37,945 bases of DNA from JBDTNK01 sp039933775 (GCA_039933775.1 JBDTNK010000014.1:1-37945), one strand, 5' to 3'; counted from the first letter of the stretch, positions 1 through 7,223 are shown. Notes: a model not told the origin generated them from the sequence alone. Numbers and translations: made by a program.

Positions 1-1069
1 CGACCGGGTTGTCGCGGCTGTACCCGGCTCCGCCGTAGATCTGCACCGCGTCGGTCGCGACGCGCATCGCGACATCGCTGGCGTACATCTTGGCCATGCT
101 GCTGGCGCTGGCGATCGCGCCGCCACTGTCCCGCAGCCGCGCGGCGCGCCAGGTGAGCAGGCGCGCGGCGTCGATCGAGGTAGCCGCATCGGCCAGCATG
201 AGCTGGATCGCCTCCTGGTCGGCGATCGGCCGGCCGAACTGGGACCGCGCCATGGCATAGCGGCCAGCCGCCTCGAGCGACGAGCGCGCCAGTCCGACGC
301 AGGCGGCGGCGATGCTGATGCGCCCTGCGCCGAGGGCGCTGAGCGCGACCTTCAACCCCTCACCCTCCTGGGCCAGGCGGTTCTCGGCGCGGACCCGCGC
401 CTTGTTGAACACGAGCTCGGCGGAGATCGTGTCGCGGATCCCCATCTTGCGTTCCTTGCTGCCGATGCTGAACCCGCGCGTGCCGCGCTCGACGACGAAG
501 GCGGTGATGCCATCGCGGCCCTTGGCGCGGTCCACCGTGGCGAAGACGACGTAGACATCGGCCTCGCCGGCGTTCGTGATCCAGACCTTCGTGCCCGTCA
601 AGCGATAGGCGTTGCGATCACGGACCGCGCGCAGCGCGATGGCGCTCGCATCGGAGCCTGCCTGCGGCTCAGTCAGGGCGAACGCGCCGAGGTGCTCGCC
701 CGCCATCATGGGCGGCAGGAAGCGCGTCTTCTGCTCGGCGCTGCCGTGCGAGAGGATCGGAAGCTGCGCGAGGATGTGCACCGAGAGGCTGACGGCCATC
801 CCCATGTCGGCCGCCCCCACCTCCTCGATGGCCAGCACCCAGTCGAAGGTCGACATGCCGGCTCCGCCGTACTCCTCCGGATACGGCAGGCCCGTCAGCC
901 CCAGCTCGCCCATCCGCGCGAAGAGCGCCCGGTCGTAGCGCTCCTCCTCGTCGCGGGCGGCGACCGTGGGAGCCAGCTCGCTCTGGGCAAAGTCGCGCAC
1001 CGTGTCGCGCACGCTCCGCTCGTCCTCGCTGAGCGCGAACGGGTCGGACCGATGCTGCCCGCGCATCAT
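1..1069 (-). CDS. Acyl-CoA dehydrogenase (C-terminus cut by window edge)
   Basis: FAD-dependent acyl-CoA dehydrogenase, catalysing the first step of beta-oxidation (acyl-CoA to trans-2-enoyl-CoA). The minus-strand translation begins MRGQHRSDPFALSEDERSV and shows the full family order: N-terminal helical domain with LPYPEEYGGAG, the FAD/substrate motif FALTEPQAGSDA, the KVWITNAGEAD strand, and the C-terminal helical domain with RSQFGRPIADQEAIQ and QIYGGAGYSRDNPV. It stops at the window edge just before the IYEGT-like segment that carries the catalytic Glu in most relatives, so about 25-30 residues are missing. Two adjacent ATGs (1069 and 1066) are possible starts; 1069 overlaps the TGA of the upstream dehydrogenase as ATGA, which indicates translational coupling. 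Chain-length specificity cannot be read from this part. Confidence 0.95.
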   Translation of the reverse strand, partial: MMRGQHRSDPFALSEDERSVRDTVRDFAQSELAPTVAARDEEERYDRALFARMGELGLTGLPYPEEYGGAGMSTFDWVLAIEEVGAADMGMAVSLSVHILAQLPILSHGSAEQKTRFLPPMMAGEHLGAFALTEPQAGSDASAIALRAVRDRNAYRLTGTKVWITNAGEADVYVVFATVDRAKGRDGITAFVVERGTRGFSIGSKERKMGIRDTISAELVFNKARVRAENRLAQEGEGLKVALSALGAGRISIAAACVGLARSSLEAAGRYAMARSQFGRPIADQEAIQLMLADAATSIDAARLLTWRAARLRDSGGAIASASSMAKMYASDVAMRVATDAVQIYGGAGYSRDNPV

Positions 1070-1941
1070 CCGCTGACCTTCGTTCCCTTCTCGTCGTAGC
1101 GGTAGAAGCCACGCCCGGTCTTGCGGCCCAGGTGGCCCGCCGCGACCATCTGGCGCAGCAACGGCGCGGCGCGAAACTTTGGATCGCCAAAGCCGCGATA
1201 CAGCACATCCATGACGCCGAGCATCACGTCGTTGCCGATGAAGTCGCTCAGCTCCAGCGGACCCATGGGGTGGTTGAGGCCCAGCTTCGCGCCGGTATCG
1301 ATGTCCTCCGCCGTTCCGGTCGACTCCATGAGCGCGAAGATCGCCTCGTTGATGAACGGGCCGAGCATGCGGTTGACGAGGAAGCCCGGCATGTCCTTGG
1401 ACTCGATCACCGTCTTGCCAAGGTCCTGCGCGAACCCGGCACAGGCCTGGTAGGTGGCGTCATCGGTCTCCAGGCCGCGAATGATCTCGATCAGGCCCAT
1501 GATCGGCACCGGGCTGAAGAAGTGCAGACCGATGAACTTCGCCGGGCGGTCGCTCGCCGTCGCGAGGCCGGTGATGCTGATGCTGCTGGTGTTGCTGGCG
1601 AAGATCGTCTCGGCGTCGGCGTGTGCGCTGATCTCGCGCCACGTCTCGCGCTTGAGCGCCTCGTCCTCGAAGACCGCCTCGACCACGACGTCGTGCCCGG
1701 CCACGCCATCGGTCCCTGCGGCAGGGGTGACGCGGGCCAGGATCTCGTCGGCTGTGCTTTCCTCCAAGCGGCCCTTGTCGACCATGCGCTTCAGGTTGGA
1801 ACCGATGCGGTCCTTGCCCTTGTGCGCCAGCTCGAGGCTGCGATCGGCGAGCGTGACCCGCTTGCCGGCCGCGGCGCTGACCTGGGCGATGCCGTGGCCC
1901 ATCAGCCCGGCACCGATGACTGCGACTCGTTCGATGCTCAT
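1066..1941 (-). CDS. 3-hydroxybutyryl-CoA (3-hydroxyacyl-CoA) dehydrogenase
   Basis: NAD-dependent dehydrogenase oxidising 3-hydroxyacyl-CoA to 3-ketoacyl-CoA in beta-oxidation, or the reverse in butyryl-CoA synthesis. The 291-aa product has the Rossmann motif GAGLMGHG (residues 10-17), the NTSS stretch (about 117-120), the catalytic pair His140 (LHFFSPVP) and Glu152 (IEIIRG), then the C-terminal 3HCDH domain with PGFLVNRML, NHPMGPLELSDFIG and GRKTGRGFY. Length and motifs match stand-alone Hbd/PaaH-type enzymes. The start at MSIERVAV is chosen because upstream codons are repeat sequence and a TACCCT box lies 9 bases before this ATG. It overlaps the downstream acyl-CoA dehydrogenase by four bases, so the two form an operon for consecutive fatty-acid oxidation chemistry. 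Confidence 0.95.
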   Translation of the reverse strand: MSIERVAVIGAGLMGHGIAQVSAAAGKRVTLADRSLELAHKGKDRIGSNLKRMVDKGRLEESTADEILARVTPAAGTDGVAGHDVVVEAVFEDEALKRETWREISAHADAETIFASNTSSISITGLATASDRPAKFIGLHFFSPVPIMGLIEIIRGLETDDATYQACAGFAQDLGKTVIESKDMPGFLVNRMLGPFINEAIFALMESTGTAEDIDTGAKLGLNHPMGPLELSDFIGNDVMLGVMDVLYRGFGDPKFRAAPLLRQMVAAGHLGRKTGRGFYRYDEKGTKVSG

Positions 1942-1950
1942 CGTTGCGGA

Positions 1951-1956
1951 AGGGTA
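1951..1956 (-). promoter_or_regulatory. -10 box (TACCCT) of the hydroxyacyl-CoA dehydrogenase operon
   Basis: TAnnnT hexamer ending 9 bases before the ATG at 1941, so the transcript would begin at or very near the start codon. No clear -35 hexamer or Shine-Dalgarno is visible. The same arrangement recurs at several other genes in the window. Confidence 0.4.
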
Positions 1957-2005
1957 CCAGCGCCGTTCCACTCGTCGACTCGGTCGCGTGCGTGCGGCCC
2001 GGGCT

Positions 2006-2213
2006 CGCCGAGCCAGTCGAGAAGTTGCCAGCGGCCTGTCCTGGCGACGGTATCGCGCCGAGCCGGTCGAGAAGTTGCCAGCGGCCTGTCCTGGCGACCT
2101 TAGGCGGCGTGACGCACGTTGACGGCCCTGCACGGCTGCCAGCCCGAGCGTGAATCCGTCGCTGTCGGGCTGCGATCTGGCGCCGATGCCGTCTAAGGTC
2201 GCCAGAACAGGCC
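2006..2213. repeat. Repeat element copy A: two direct units plus an inverted arm
   Basis: This element fills most of the 374-base gap between the dehydrogenase (1941) and the RidA-like gene (2316). Two 43-bp direct repeats, 2006-2048 and 2056-2098, differ at one position and have a 50-bp period; each contains GAAGTTGCCAGCGGCC. The second continues into GACCTTAGGC (to 2105). The inverted partner is 2188-2213: it matches 2083-2108 in reverse complement at 24 of 26 positions. Between the arms lies GAGCGTGAATCCG (2146-2158). A second element with the same architecture and the same internal core is at 35027-35247. I see no complete gene inside this copy; minus-strand frames through it read SGDLRR, as in the other copy. 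The remainder of the gap (2214-2315) holds only the RidA upstream region. Confidence 0.85.
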
Positions 2214-2315
2214 AGTGACGACATCAGCCGAGCCTCAGGCCAGCCCGCCCGGCGCAGGACACGGGTACGTCGCGCGAAGCCCCACGATGTCGGCTCGAAA
2301 CGACAAGGAGTAGGA

Positions 2316-2726
2316 ATGGTTCAGATCGAGATCTTCAACCCCGATGCGCTCGCGGCGCCGGGGGGCGCGTACTCGCATGTGGCGCGGGTGAGCGCCGGCG
2401 CGACCATCGTGGAGATCGCCGGACAGATCGCCATGGATCGCGACAGGAACGTCGTCGGCGCCGGCGACTTCGAGCGCCAGTGCGACCAGGTCTTCGAGAA
2501 TCTCGGGACGGCACTGCGCGCATCGGGAGCGGACTGGCGCAACGTGATGCGCTTCATGACGTTCATCACGCGGCGAGAGGACATCGCCCGGCTGCGTGAG
2601 TGGCGCGAGCGCGAATTCCCGAGGCTCTTCCCCGATGGCGCCTACCCGCCGAACACCCTGCTCATCGTGAACGGCCTCGCAACCGAGGAGCTCCTGCTCG
2701 AGGTCCAGGTCTCCGCGGCGATCTGA
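2316..2726 (+). CDS. RidA (YjgF/UK114) family protein lacking the family arginine
   Basis: Small 136-aa protein of the RidA superfamily. True RidA hydrolyses reactive enamine/imine intermediates from PLP enzymes as a trimer. Visible family features are EIAGQIAMD near residue 30, the central QVFENLGTALRASGADW segment, and the C-terminal end LLLEVQVSAA with the conserved Glu. At the position of the RidA catalytic Arg (motif PARxxV) this protein reads PPNTLLIV, so Arg is replaced by Asn. Several Rid subfamilies lack this Arg and are not imine deaminases, so deaminase activity should not be assumed. AAGGAG about seven bases before the ATG supports the start. It is convergent with the anti-sigma-like gene; the stop codons are about 25 bases apart. 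Confidence 0.9.
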   Translation: MVQIEIFNPDALAAPGGAYSHVARVSAGATIVEIAGQIAMDRDRNVVGAGDFERQCDQVFENLGTALRASGADWRNVMRFMTFITRREDIARLREWREREFPRLFPDGAYPPNTLLIVNGLATEELLLEVQVSAAI

Positions 2727-2735
2727 GCCGCCGCG
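2714..2735. terminator. Stem-loop at the RidA stop codon
   Basis: CGCGGCG (2714-2720), an 8-base loop and CGCCGCG (2729-2735) form a perfect 7-bp GC stem spanning the RidA stop, between two convergent genes. There is no proper T-tract, only TTC, so termination is inferred from position and stem. Confidence 0.35.
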
Positions 2736-2751
2736 TTCGATGCTGGTGCGT

Positions 2752-4080
2752 TCAGTCTCCGAACGTGAACGTGGCCATGATCCGGTCGAGGACCGCCTTT
2801 GCCAGCGCGTAGTCGCTGGCCACGTCGCTGTTCGTGGACGTAACGAGCGTGGGGCCGTCTTGCCCGAGCGGGATCACGTAGTCATAACCGCGGTAGTCGG
2901 GCTTCGCGTTCGGATTCGGGTTGTACTCGGTGCGACGCCCCGCGCGCCCATCCACGGTCACAGCCTCGCTCAAATAGAACGGGGTGTTCGACGTGTATCC
3001 CACCTGCCCCTCGACGACGCCGATGAAGATCCAGATATCGTCAGGAGCGACGCCCGGGGCACTCACCTCGAAGAAGTCGGGCGTGAACCAGGAGCATGCC
3101 GGCACGCCGCCCGTCTCGGTATTCGTGTACCAGTCGTCGGGGAACGTGACGGTGTAGCCGTCCTCCGGATTGGTGCACTGATCGGGCTGCGTGAAGAGTG
3201 CGTCCGCATCGACGCTGTCCAGGACGGGGAACGGCAGGCCTTCCACGGTGACGTAGCCCGGGGCTGCGGTGCCTGGCGTCGGCGTCGCGACAGGCACTGG
3301 CTCCGGGGCAGGCCCGGCGATGCGGGCAGGGATCGCGACCTGCGGCGTCGTCCGCGCGTAGACGAGCTCCAGGTCAAGGTTCGCCTCTCGTCGCGAAACC
3401 TGGAATGCGATCGTCCCCTCGGTCGGCGTCGTGAAGATGTCGATCGCGCCAGGGAAGACGGGCAGGGCGTCATCGGGGCGTATTCCGAGACCACCCACCC
3501 GCTCGAACGACTTGGCCTCCGTCACGAAGAAGTGCTCGGCGTTCGGATCGATCGGGCGCAGAGACCAGTCCAATGAGCCGAACTGCGCAGGATCAGGCAT
3601 CCGTTCCGCCGTGTACGACACGAAGAACTCGATGACGAAGAACTCGCCGCTCAAGCCGACGTCCTCGGCGATCGGGGCGTCGGAATAGCCGCCGATGTCC
3701 TCCATCCGCTCGATACGGATCGTCCCCCATTCGCCGGTGGCATCGGTCGCGGGAATCTCAGCGACATCTCCGGGCCGGAGCAGCGAAAGCGGGGGGCCGG
3801 CATCGCTCGGCGAAGCCGACGGCACGATGCTCGCCGAGGGAGCGGGCTGGTCGGAGTCCGTCGGCCCCGGACCAACCTGAGGCCCCCGCCCGATCACAAA
3901 CGCGAGCATCAGCACGGCCACGGCCACGGCCACGGCGGCGACGGCCGGGACGAGCGACGCGAACCACGAACGCAGCGTCGGTGCCGTGTCGACGGCCGCC
4001 ATGATCGAGCCGGCGAGGCTTGGCGGAGGTGCCACACGACTGCGTGAGCGAAGGTACTCGGTGATTTGCGCGTCATTCAT
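2752..4080 (-). CDS. Membrane anti-sigma-like protein paired with the ECF sigma factor
   Basis: 442-aa protein with a short cytoplasmic N-terminus (residues 1-40, MNDAQITEYLRSRSRV), one membrane segment (about 41-63, rich in Ala/Val/Leu), then a Ser/Pro/Asp-rich linker and a large extracytoplasmic part. The outer part has a first beta-rich region (about 110-270), a PTPGTAAPG linker and a second region (about 300-442) with a repeated Tyr/Pro/Asp-rich pattern. I do not see the HxxxCxxC zinc motif of classical ZAS anti-sigma factors, so the role rests on topology and position. Its ATG overlaps the TGA of the sigma gene as ATGA, the usual arrangement for cognate pairs. Likely role: sequester the sigma factor and release it on an envelope signal. 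The outer domain is not recognised. Confidence 0.7.
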   Translation of the reverse strand: MNDAQITEYLRSRSRVAPPPSLAGSIMAAVDTAPTLRSWFASLVPAVAAVAVAVAVLMLAFVIGRGPQVGPGPTDSDQPAPSASIVPSASPSDAGPPLSLLRPGDVAEIPATDATGEWGTIRIERMEDIGGYSDAPIAEDVGLSGEFFVIEFFVSYTAERMPDPAQFGSLDWSLRPIDPNAEHFFVTEAKSFERVGGLGIRPDDALPVFPGAIDIFTTPTEGTIAFQVSRREANLDLELVYARTTPQVAIPARIAGPAPEPVPVATPTPGTAAPGYVTVEGLPFPVLDSVDADALFTQPDQCTNPEDGYTVTFPDDWYTNTETGGVPACSWFTPDFFEVSAPGVAPDDIWIFIGVVEGQVGYTSNTPFYLSEAVTVDGRAGRRTEYNPNPNAKPDYRGYDYVIPLGQDGPTLVTSTNSDVASDYALAKAVLDRIMATFTFGD

Positions 4081-4646
4081 GAGCTCGCCTCCGCCTTGGA
4101 TCGCTCGGGTTCGGCGACCGCGTCGCGCAGCACGTTCAGCGCAGCATTCAGCCGCGATTTCGCCGTCCCGACCGGCACGCGTAGCGCATCGGCCGCTTCG
4201 GCGATCGAGTAGCCCATGCTGTAGTGGAGCGCGAGGATCGCTCGCTGGTCCGCATTGAGCCGTTCGAACGCTGGCTCGATCACTGTGCGAGCCTCGACGA
4301 CTCGGCGAAAGTCGGTCCGATCGGCGAGGAAATCCTGAGTATCGAGCCCCACCGGTACACCACGCCGCGCAGCGCTGCGAAGCCAGTTTCGCGCGCGATT
4401 CACACAGATCTGCCGCAGCCACGCCCGAAACCTCGTCGCGTCTCGCAGGCGCGGAAGCTGCTGCCAGGCGGCGACAAAGGTGTCCTGGGTGACGTCGCCG
4501 GCATCGGCCGCACCGACGATGGAAGCAGCAAGCCGATACACCTCCGTCGCGTGATCCTCGACGAGCTGCTCAAACGCGTCACGGTCGCGAGCCTGGGCGC
4601 GGCTGACGATCTCCAGCGGTCTTCCCTCCGTTTCGGTCTCAGCCAT
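4077..4646 (-). CDS. ECF-type RNA polymerase sigma factor
   Basis: 189-aa group 4 (ECF) sigma factor that would direct RNA polymerase to a stress regulon. Region 2 covers about residues 15-90, with DAFEQLVEDHATEVYRLA, DAGDVTQDTFVAAW and FRAWLRQICVNRARNWLR. Region 4 covers about 125-180, with LNADQRAILALHYSMGYS and the helix-turn-helix EAADALRVPVGTAKSRL. There is no sigma region 1 or 3, as expected for the group. It is first in a two-gene operon with the membrane anti-sigma-like protein, four bases overlapping. The target promoter is not identifiable here; the upstream stretch 4647-4692 shows no obvious autoregulatory box. Confidence 0.93.
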   Translation of the reverse strand: MAETETEGRPLEIVSRAQARDRDAFEQLVEDHATEVYRLAASIVGAADAGDVTQDTFVAAWQQLPRLRDATRFRAWLRQICVNRARNWLRSAARRGVPVGLDTQDFLADRTDFRRVVEARTVIEPAFERLNADQRAILALHYSMGYSIAEAADALRVPVGTAKSRLNAALNVLRDAVAEPERSKAEASS

Positions 4647-4692
4647 AAGACACCGACCATGGCCAAGCTGTTCGTTGCGACGCGCTGCCGAA

Positions 4693-5625
4693 TCAGATGC
4701 CCAGGAGTCGCTCGGCCGCCGTCAGGGGATCGAGCTCCCGCGCCGCGACCGCGGCGACCGTCGATTCCCAGCTGGCATCATCCTGAGCGCGGCGCGCTGC
4801 GAGGTCCGCGAGGGCGCGCCGAACCTGGTGCGCTGCCCGGGCATGCGCCGCCTCCGGCGTTCGCGCGGTGGACCGATGCGCCTCGATGGCATCGACCAGG
4901 GCCACGACTCCCTCGCCGGTCGTGGCCGTTGTCATGAGCACCGGTGGCGGTTTCCGGGTGATGCGGCCGCCCGCCGTGGAGAGCATCGCGCGCAGCTGCC
5001 GGGCCGCCCGGTCGGCACCGGGCCGGTCACCCTTGTTCACTGCGATGATGTCGGCGACCTCGAGCAGCCCCGCCTTGATGGCCTGAACCTCGTCCCCCAT
5101 CTCTGGCACCTCGACCACGACCGTCGTCTCCGCGAGGCGCGCGATCTCGACCTCCGATTGGCCGGCGCCCACCGTCTCGATCAGGATCGGGTCGTAGCCC
5201 GCGGCATCGAGCGCCGCGGCGGCGACCCAGGTCGTGGCGGCCAAGCCGCCGAGCTCGCCCCGCGCGGCCATCGAGCGCATGAACACATCGCGGTCGGCGG
5301 CGTGCTCCATCATCCGGATCCGGTCGCCAAGGATGGCGCCGCCGGTGTATGGCGACGACGGATCCACGGCCAGGATGCCGACACGCCGCCCGCGGCGTCG
5401 CCACTCGCCGATCAGCGCGCTGACGAGCGTCGACTTGCCGCTCCCGGGCGGCCCGGTGATGCCGACGATGTGTCCGCCGCGACCAGCGGCGAAAAGCTCG
5501 GGCAGCATCGGTCGCAGGGAAGGATCGCCGCGCTCGATGCGGGTCAGGATCCTGGCGAGTGGCCGGCGCTGACCGGTCGCCAGTGAGTCCGCGAGGTCCG
5601 TCACCGGGGATTGCATCCCATGCAC
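4693..5625 (-). CDS. meaB: Methylmalonyl-CoA mutase-associated G-protein chaperone MeaB
   Basis: P-loop GTPase of the MeaB/ArgK/MMAA family that gates adenosylcobalamin loading and protects cobalamin-dependent acyl-CoA mutases. The 310-aa product shows Walker A GPPGSGKST (residues 58-66), the family block AVDPSSPYTGGAILGDRIRM, the switch segment ETVGAGQSEVEIA, VPEMGDEVQAIK, and the base-recognition motif NKGD. Length is typical for bacterial MeaB. The start is uncertain: GTG at 5625 gives MHGMQSPV, ATG at 5616 gives MQSPV, and neither has a convincing Shine-Dalgarno. It lies about 195 bases downstream of the B12-binding mutase subunit on the same strand, which fits a shared role. The large mutase subunit is encoded about 28 kb away. 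Confidence 0.95.
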   Translation of the reverse strand: MHGMQSPVTDLADSLATGQRRPLARILTRIERGDPSLRPMLPELFAAGRGGHIVGITGPPGSGKSTLVSALIGEWRRRGRRVGILAVDPSSPYTGGAILGDRIRMMEHAADRDVFMRSMAARGELGGLAATTWVAAAALDAAGYDPILIETVGAGQSEVEIARLAETTVVVEVPEMGDEVQAIKAGLLEVADIIAVNKGDRPGADRAARQLRAMLSTAGGRITRKPPPVLMTTATTGEGVVALVDAIEAHRSTARTPEAAHARAAHQVRRALADLAARRAQDDASWESTVAAVAARELDPLTAAERLLGI

Positions 5626-5725
5626 GCATCGGCCGATATGAGCTCTCGACGGGCAAGATTCGACAGCGATTCACCTAGATTCAGGTAGGTTCGGCCTGGA
5701 CCGATGCGGTTGCAACCCCATCTCC

Positions 5726-5833
5726 ATGGCCGATGCATGCGCCCGGTGCAAACGGCGCGATCGGCTGGCCGATGTGTGCGCCCAGTGCAAGCCGGGCGAC
5801 CGACGCGCAGAAGCTCTCCGTCAGGCACCGTGA
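5726..5833 (+). CDS. Possible 35-aa protein with two CxxC motifs (doubtful)
   Basis: Plus-strand frame starting MADACARCKRR and including DVCAQCKPGD. The two CxxC pairs (CARC, CAQC) are 13 residues apart, which could form a tiny zinc-binding knuckle. The frame ends at TGA 5831-5833, overlapping the last codons of the opposite-strand mutase subunit. Against it: no good Shine-Dalgarno, and the two CxxC motifs come from an underlying 24-bp direct DNA repeat that may be regulatory. Listed because the cysteine spacing is regular. Confidence 0.2.
   Translation: MADACARCKRRDRLADVCAQCKPGDRRAEALRQAP
5728..5790. repeat. Direct repeat (two 24-bp units) upstream of meaB
   Basis: GGCCGATG..TGCGCCC.GTGCAA occurs at 5728-5751 and 5767-5790 with a 39-bp period and three mismatches. 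It lies between the mutase small subunit and meaB, about 100-165 bases upstream of the meaB start. A pair of regulator-binding sites is one reading; the doubtful small frame at 5726-5833 is the other. Just downstream (5673-5686) is ACCTAGATTCAGGT, a short imperfect palindrome. Confidence 0.6.
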
Positions 5834-6264
5834 CGCCGGGCGTGCTCCCGGAAGTAGCGCGCGATCTCGCCGATGCTCGTCCCCGGCCCGAAGATCTCGG
5901 CGATCCCGGCTGCCTTCAGGGTGGCGACGTCGGCATCGGGGATGATGCCGCCGGCGGCGACCAGGACGTCGTCCATGCCGCGCTCACGAACAAGCGAGAC
6001 GATCCGCGGCAGGAGCGCCATGTGCGCGCCAGACAGGATCGAGAGCCCGACGACGTCCACGTCCTCCTGCTCGGCGGCGTCGGCGACCATCTCCGGCGTC
6101 TGGCGCAGCCCGGTGTAGATGACCTCGAAGCCCTCGTCGCGCAGGCCACGCGCCAGCACCTTGGCACCCCGGTCATGTCCGTCCAGGCCGGGCTTGGCGA
6201 TGAGGACGCGAATCGGGGTGTCTGGCGTGTGCCGGGTCTCGAGCGTGTCCGACGTGTCAGGCAT
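5821..6264 (-). CDS. Cobalamin-binding small subunit of an acyl-CoA mutase
   Basis: 147-aa B12-binding domain protein homologous to the C-terminal domain of methylmalonyl-CoA mutase. It carries the base-off/His-on signature DxHxxG (Asp28, His30, Gly33 in KPGLDGHDRGAK), the LSILSGAHM segment, AAGGIIPD and FGPGTS, all of which contact the corrin or its nucleotide tail. It would pair with a separately encoded catalytic subunit, plausibly the one at 33262-35004. Start chosen at MPDTSDTLE: this ATG lies eight bases inside the end of the pterin dehydratase gene, and upstream codons show no domain similarity. Expression is probably coupled to that gene. The combination of a B12 subunit with pterin genes is not functionally obvious. 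Confidence 0.93.
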   Translation of the reverse strand: MPDTSDTLETRHTPDTPIRVLIAKPGLDGHDRGAKVLARGLRDEGFEVIYTGLRQTPEMVADAAEQEDVDVVGLSILSGAHMALLPRIVSLVRERGMDDVLVAAGGIIPDADVATLKAAGIAEIFGPGTSIGEIARYFREHARRHGA

Positions 6265-6562
6265 CGGAAGCGGGCACCAATCGATCGATCTGCGCCGCGA
6301 GCTCCACGTCGCGCGCGGTGAGCGCGCCGGCATCGTGGGTCGAGAGCGTGAAGGTCACGTGCCGGTACCCGTGGATGAGGATATCGGGATGATGGTTCGC
6401 CGCCTCGGCGGCATCGGCGACCCGGTTGACGAGCGCGACCGCTCCGCGGAAATCGGCGAGGTCCACGGTGCGGCTCATCGACGCGCCGAGGCGCGTCCAA
6501 TCCGGCAGTCGGGCGAGCGCGTGCGCGAGCTCGTCATCGGTCAATGGCGTTGCGTATGGCAT
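6257..6562 (-). CDS. Pterin-4a-carbinolamine dehydratase (PCD/DCoH family)
   Basis: 101-aa enzyme dehydrating 4a-hydroxytetrahydropterin, recycling the cofactor of aromatic amino-acid hydroxylases; some family members serve other pterin or molybdopterin roles. The active-site block is clear: AEAANHHPDILIHGYRHVTF followed by LSTHDAGALTARD. Length is typical. The ATG at 6562 is supported by TAGAAT six bases upstream, giving a leaderless transcript. It directly follows folE (GTP cyclohydrolase I), consistent with a pterin function, and its last codons overlap the mutase small-subunit start. No aromatic amino-acid hydroxylase is present in the window. Confidence 0.92.
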   Translation of the reverse strand: MPYATPLTDDELAHALARLPDWTRLGASMSRTVDLADFRGAVALVNRVADAAEAANHHPDILIHGYRHVTFTLSTHDAGALTARDVELAAQIDRLVPASDA

Positions 6563-6568
6563 GCGCTG

Positions 6569-6574
6569 ATTCTA
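6569..6574 (-). promoter_or_regulatory. -10 box (TAGAAT) of the pterin dehydratase gene
   Basis: TAGAAT ends six bases before the ATG at 6562 and its TAG is also the folE stop codon (6574-6572). A leaderless transcript starting at the ATG is implied, which would let the dehydratase be transcribed apart from folE. Confidence 0.5.
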
Positions 6575-7129
6575 CGAGGCCCGACGGCCGATGAGGGTCA
6601 GGAACTCGGTCCGCGTCTTCTCATCGCCGCGGAAGCGGCCGAGCATGGACGAGGTGACCATGCGTGCCTGGGCCTTCTTCACGCCGCGCATCATGGTGCA
6701 CAGGTGCGCGGCCTCGACCACGCAGCCCACGCCCTTGGGGTCGAGCCGCTCCATGAGAAACGTTGCGATCTGCTGCGTCATCCGCTCCTGCACCTGCAAC
6801 CGACGGGCATACATCTCCACCACGCGCGGGATCTTGCTCAGACCGATGACCTTGCCGCGCGGCAGGTAGCCGACGTGCACGCTGCCGTAGATGGGCAGCA
6901 GATGGTGCTCGCACAGGCTGAAGAACTCGATGTCGCGCACGACCACCATCTCGTCGTACTCGACACTGAACTGCGCATCGCCGATGAGCGTGTCCGGGTC
7001 AACGCGATAGCCCTCGGTCAGCTCCCGGTACATGCGATCCACGCGATCCGGGGTATGCAGCAGGCCCTCGCGATCGGGATCCTCGCCGATCTCGACCAGG
7101 ATGCGCCGCACATCGTCGGGAAAGCTCAT
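6572..7129 (-). CDS. folE: GTP cyclohydrolase I
   Basis: Converts GTP to 7,8-dihydroneopterin triphosphate, first step of tetrahydrofolate and other pterin pathways. The 185-aa product has the zinc ligands Cys73 and His76 (SLCEHHLLP) and Cys144 (AHLCTMMRGV), the YLPRGKVIGLSKIPR strand and the QVQERMTQQIA helix, all diagnostic for FolE type I. I choose the ATG at 7129 (MSFPDD) rather than 7138 because a TACGAT box occupies 7142-7137, overlapping the upstream ATG and leaving seven bases before 7129. The pterin dehydratase follows immediately. It is divergent from the NERD-like gene across a 94-base gap. Confidence 0.96.
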   Translation of the reverse strand: MSFPDDVRRILVEIGEDPDREGLLHTPDRVDRMYRELTEGYRVDPDTLIGDAQFSVEYDEMVVVRDIEFFSLCEHHLLPIYGSVHVGYLPRGKVIGLSKIPRVVEMYARRLQVQERMTQQIATFLMERLDPKGVGCVVEAAHLCTMMRGVKKAQARMVTSSMLGRFRGDEKTRTEFLTLIGRRAS

Positions 7130-7136
7130 GCAGCGC

Positions 7137-7142
7137 ATCGTA
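7137..7142 (-). promoter_or_regulatory. -10 box (TACGAT) of folE
   Basis: TACGAT ends seven bases before the ATG at 7129 and overlaps the alternative ATG at 7138, which decides the start. No Shine-Dalgarno is present, as expected for a leaderless mRNA. Confidence 0.5.
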
Positions 7143-7182
7143 CCAGCCCATTTGGGGCGCTTCGCTCGCCCCGGTCGGGGGG

Positions 7183-7188
7183 TAGACT
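7183..7188 (+). promoter_or_regulatory. -10 box (TAGACT) of the NERD-like gene
   Basis: TAGACT 35 bases before the ATG at 7224 in the gap between divergent folE and the NERD-like gene. Supported only by the hexamer and its position. Confidence 0.35.
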
Positions 7189-7223
7189 TGGCCGCTCCGC
7201 ATCACCGAATCTGCCGTACGTCG

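Noticed and set aside
1942..2133. N-terminal extension of the hydroxyacyl-CoA dehydrogenase through the repeat
   Set aside because: The extra 64 codons read repeat DNA, and a promoter box sits directly before MSIERVAV.
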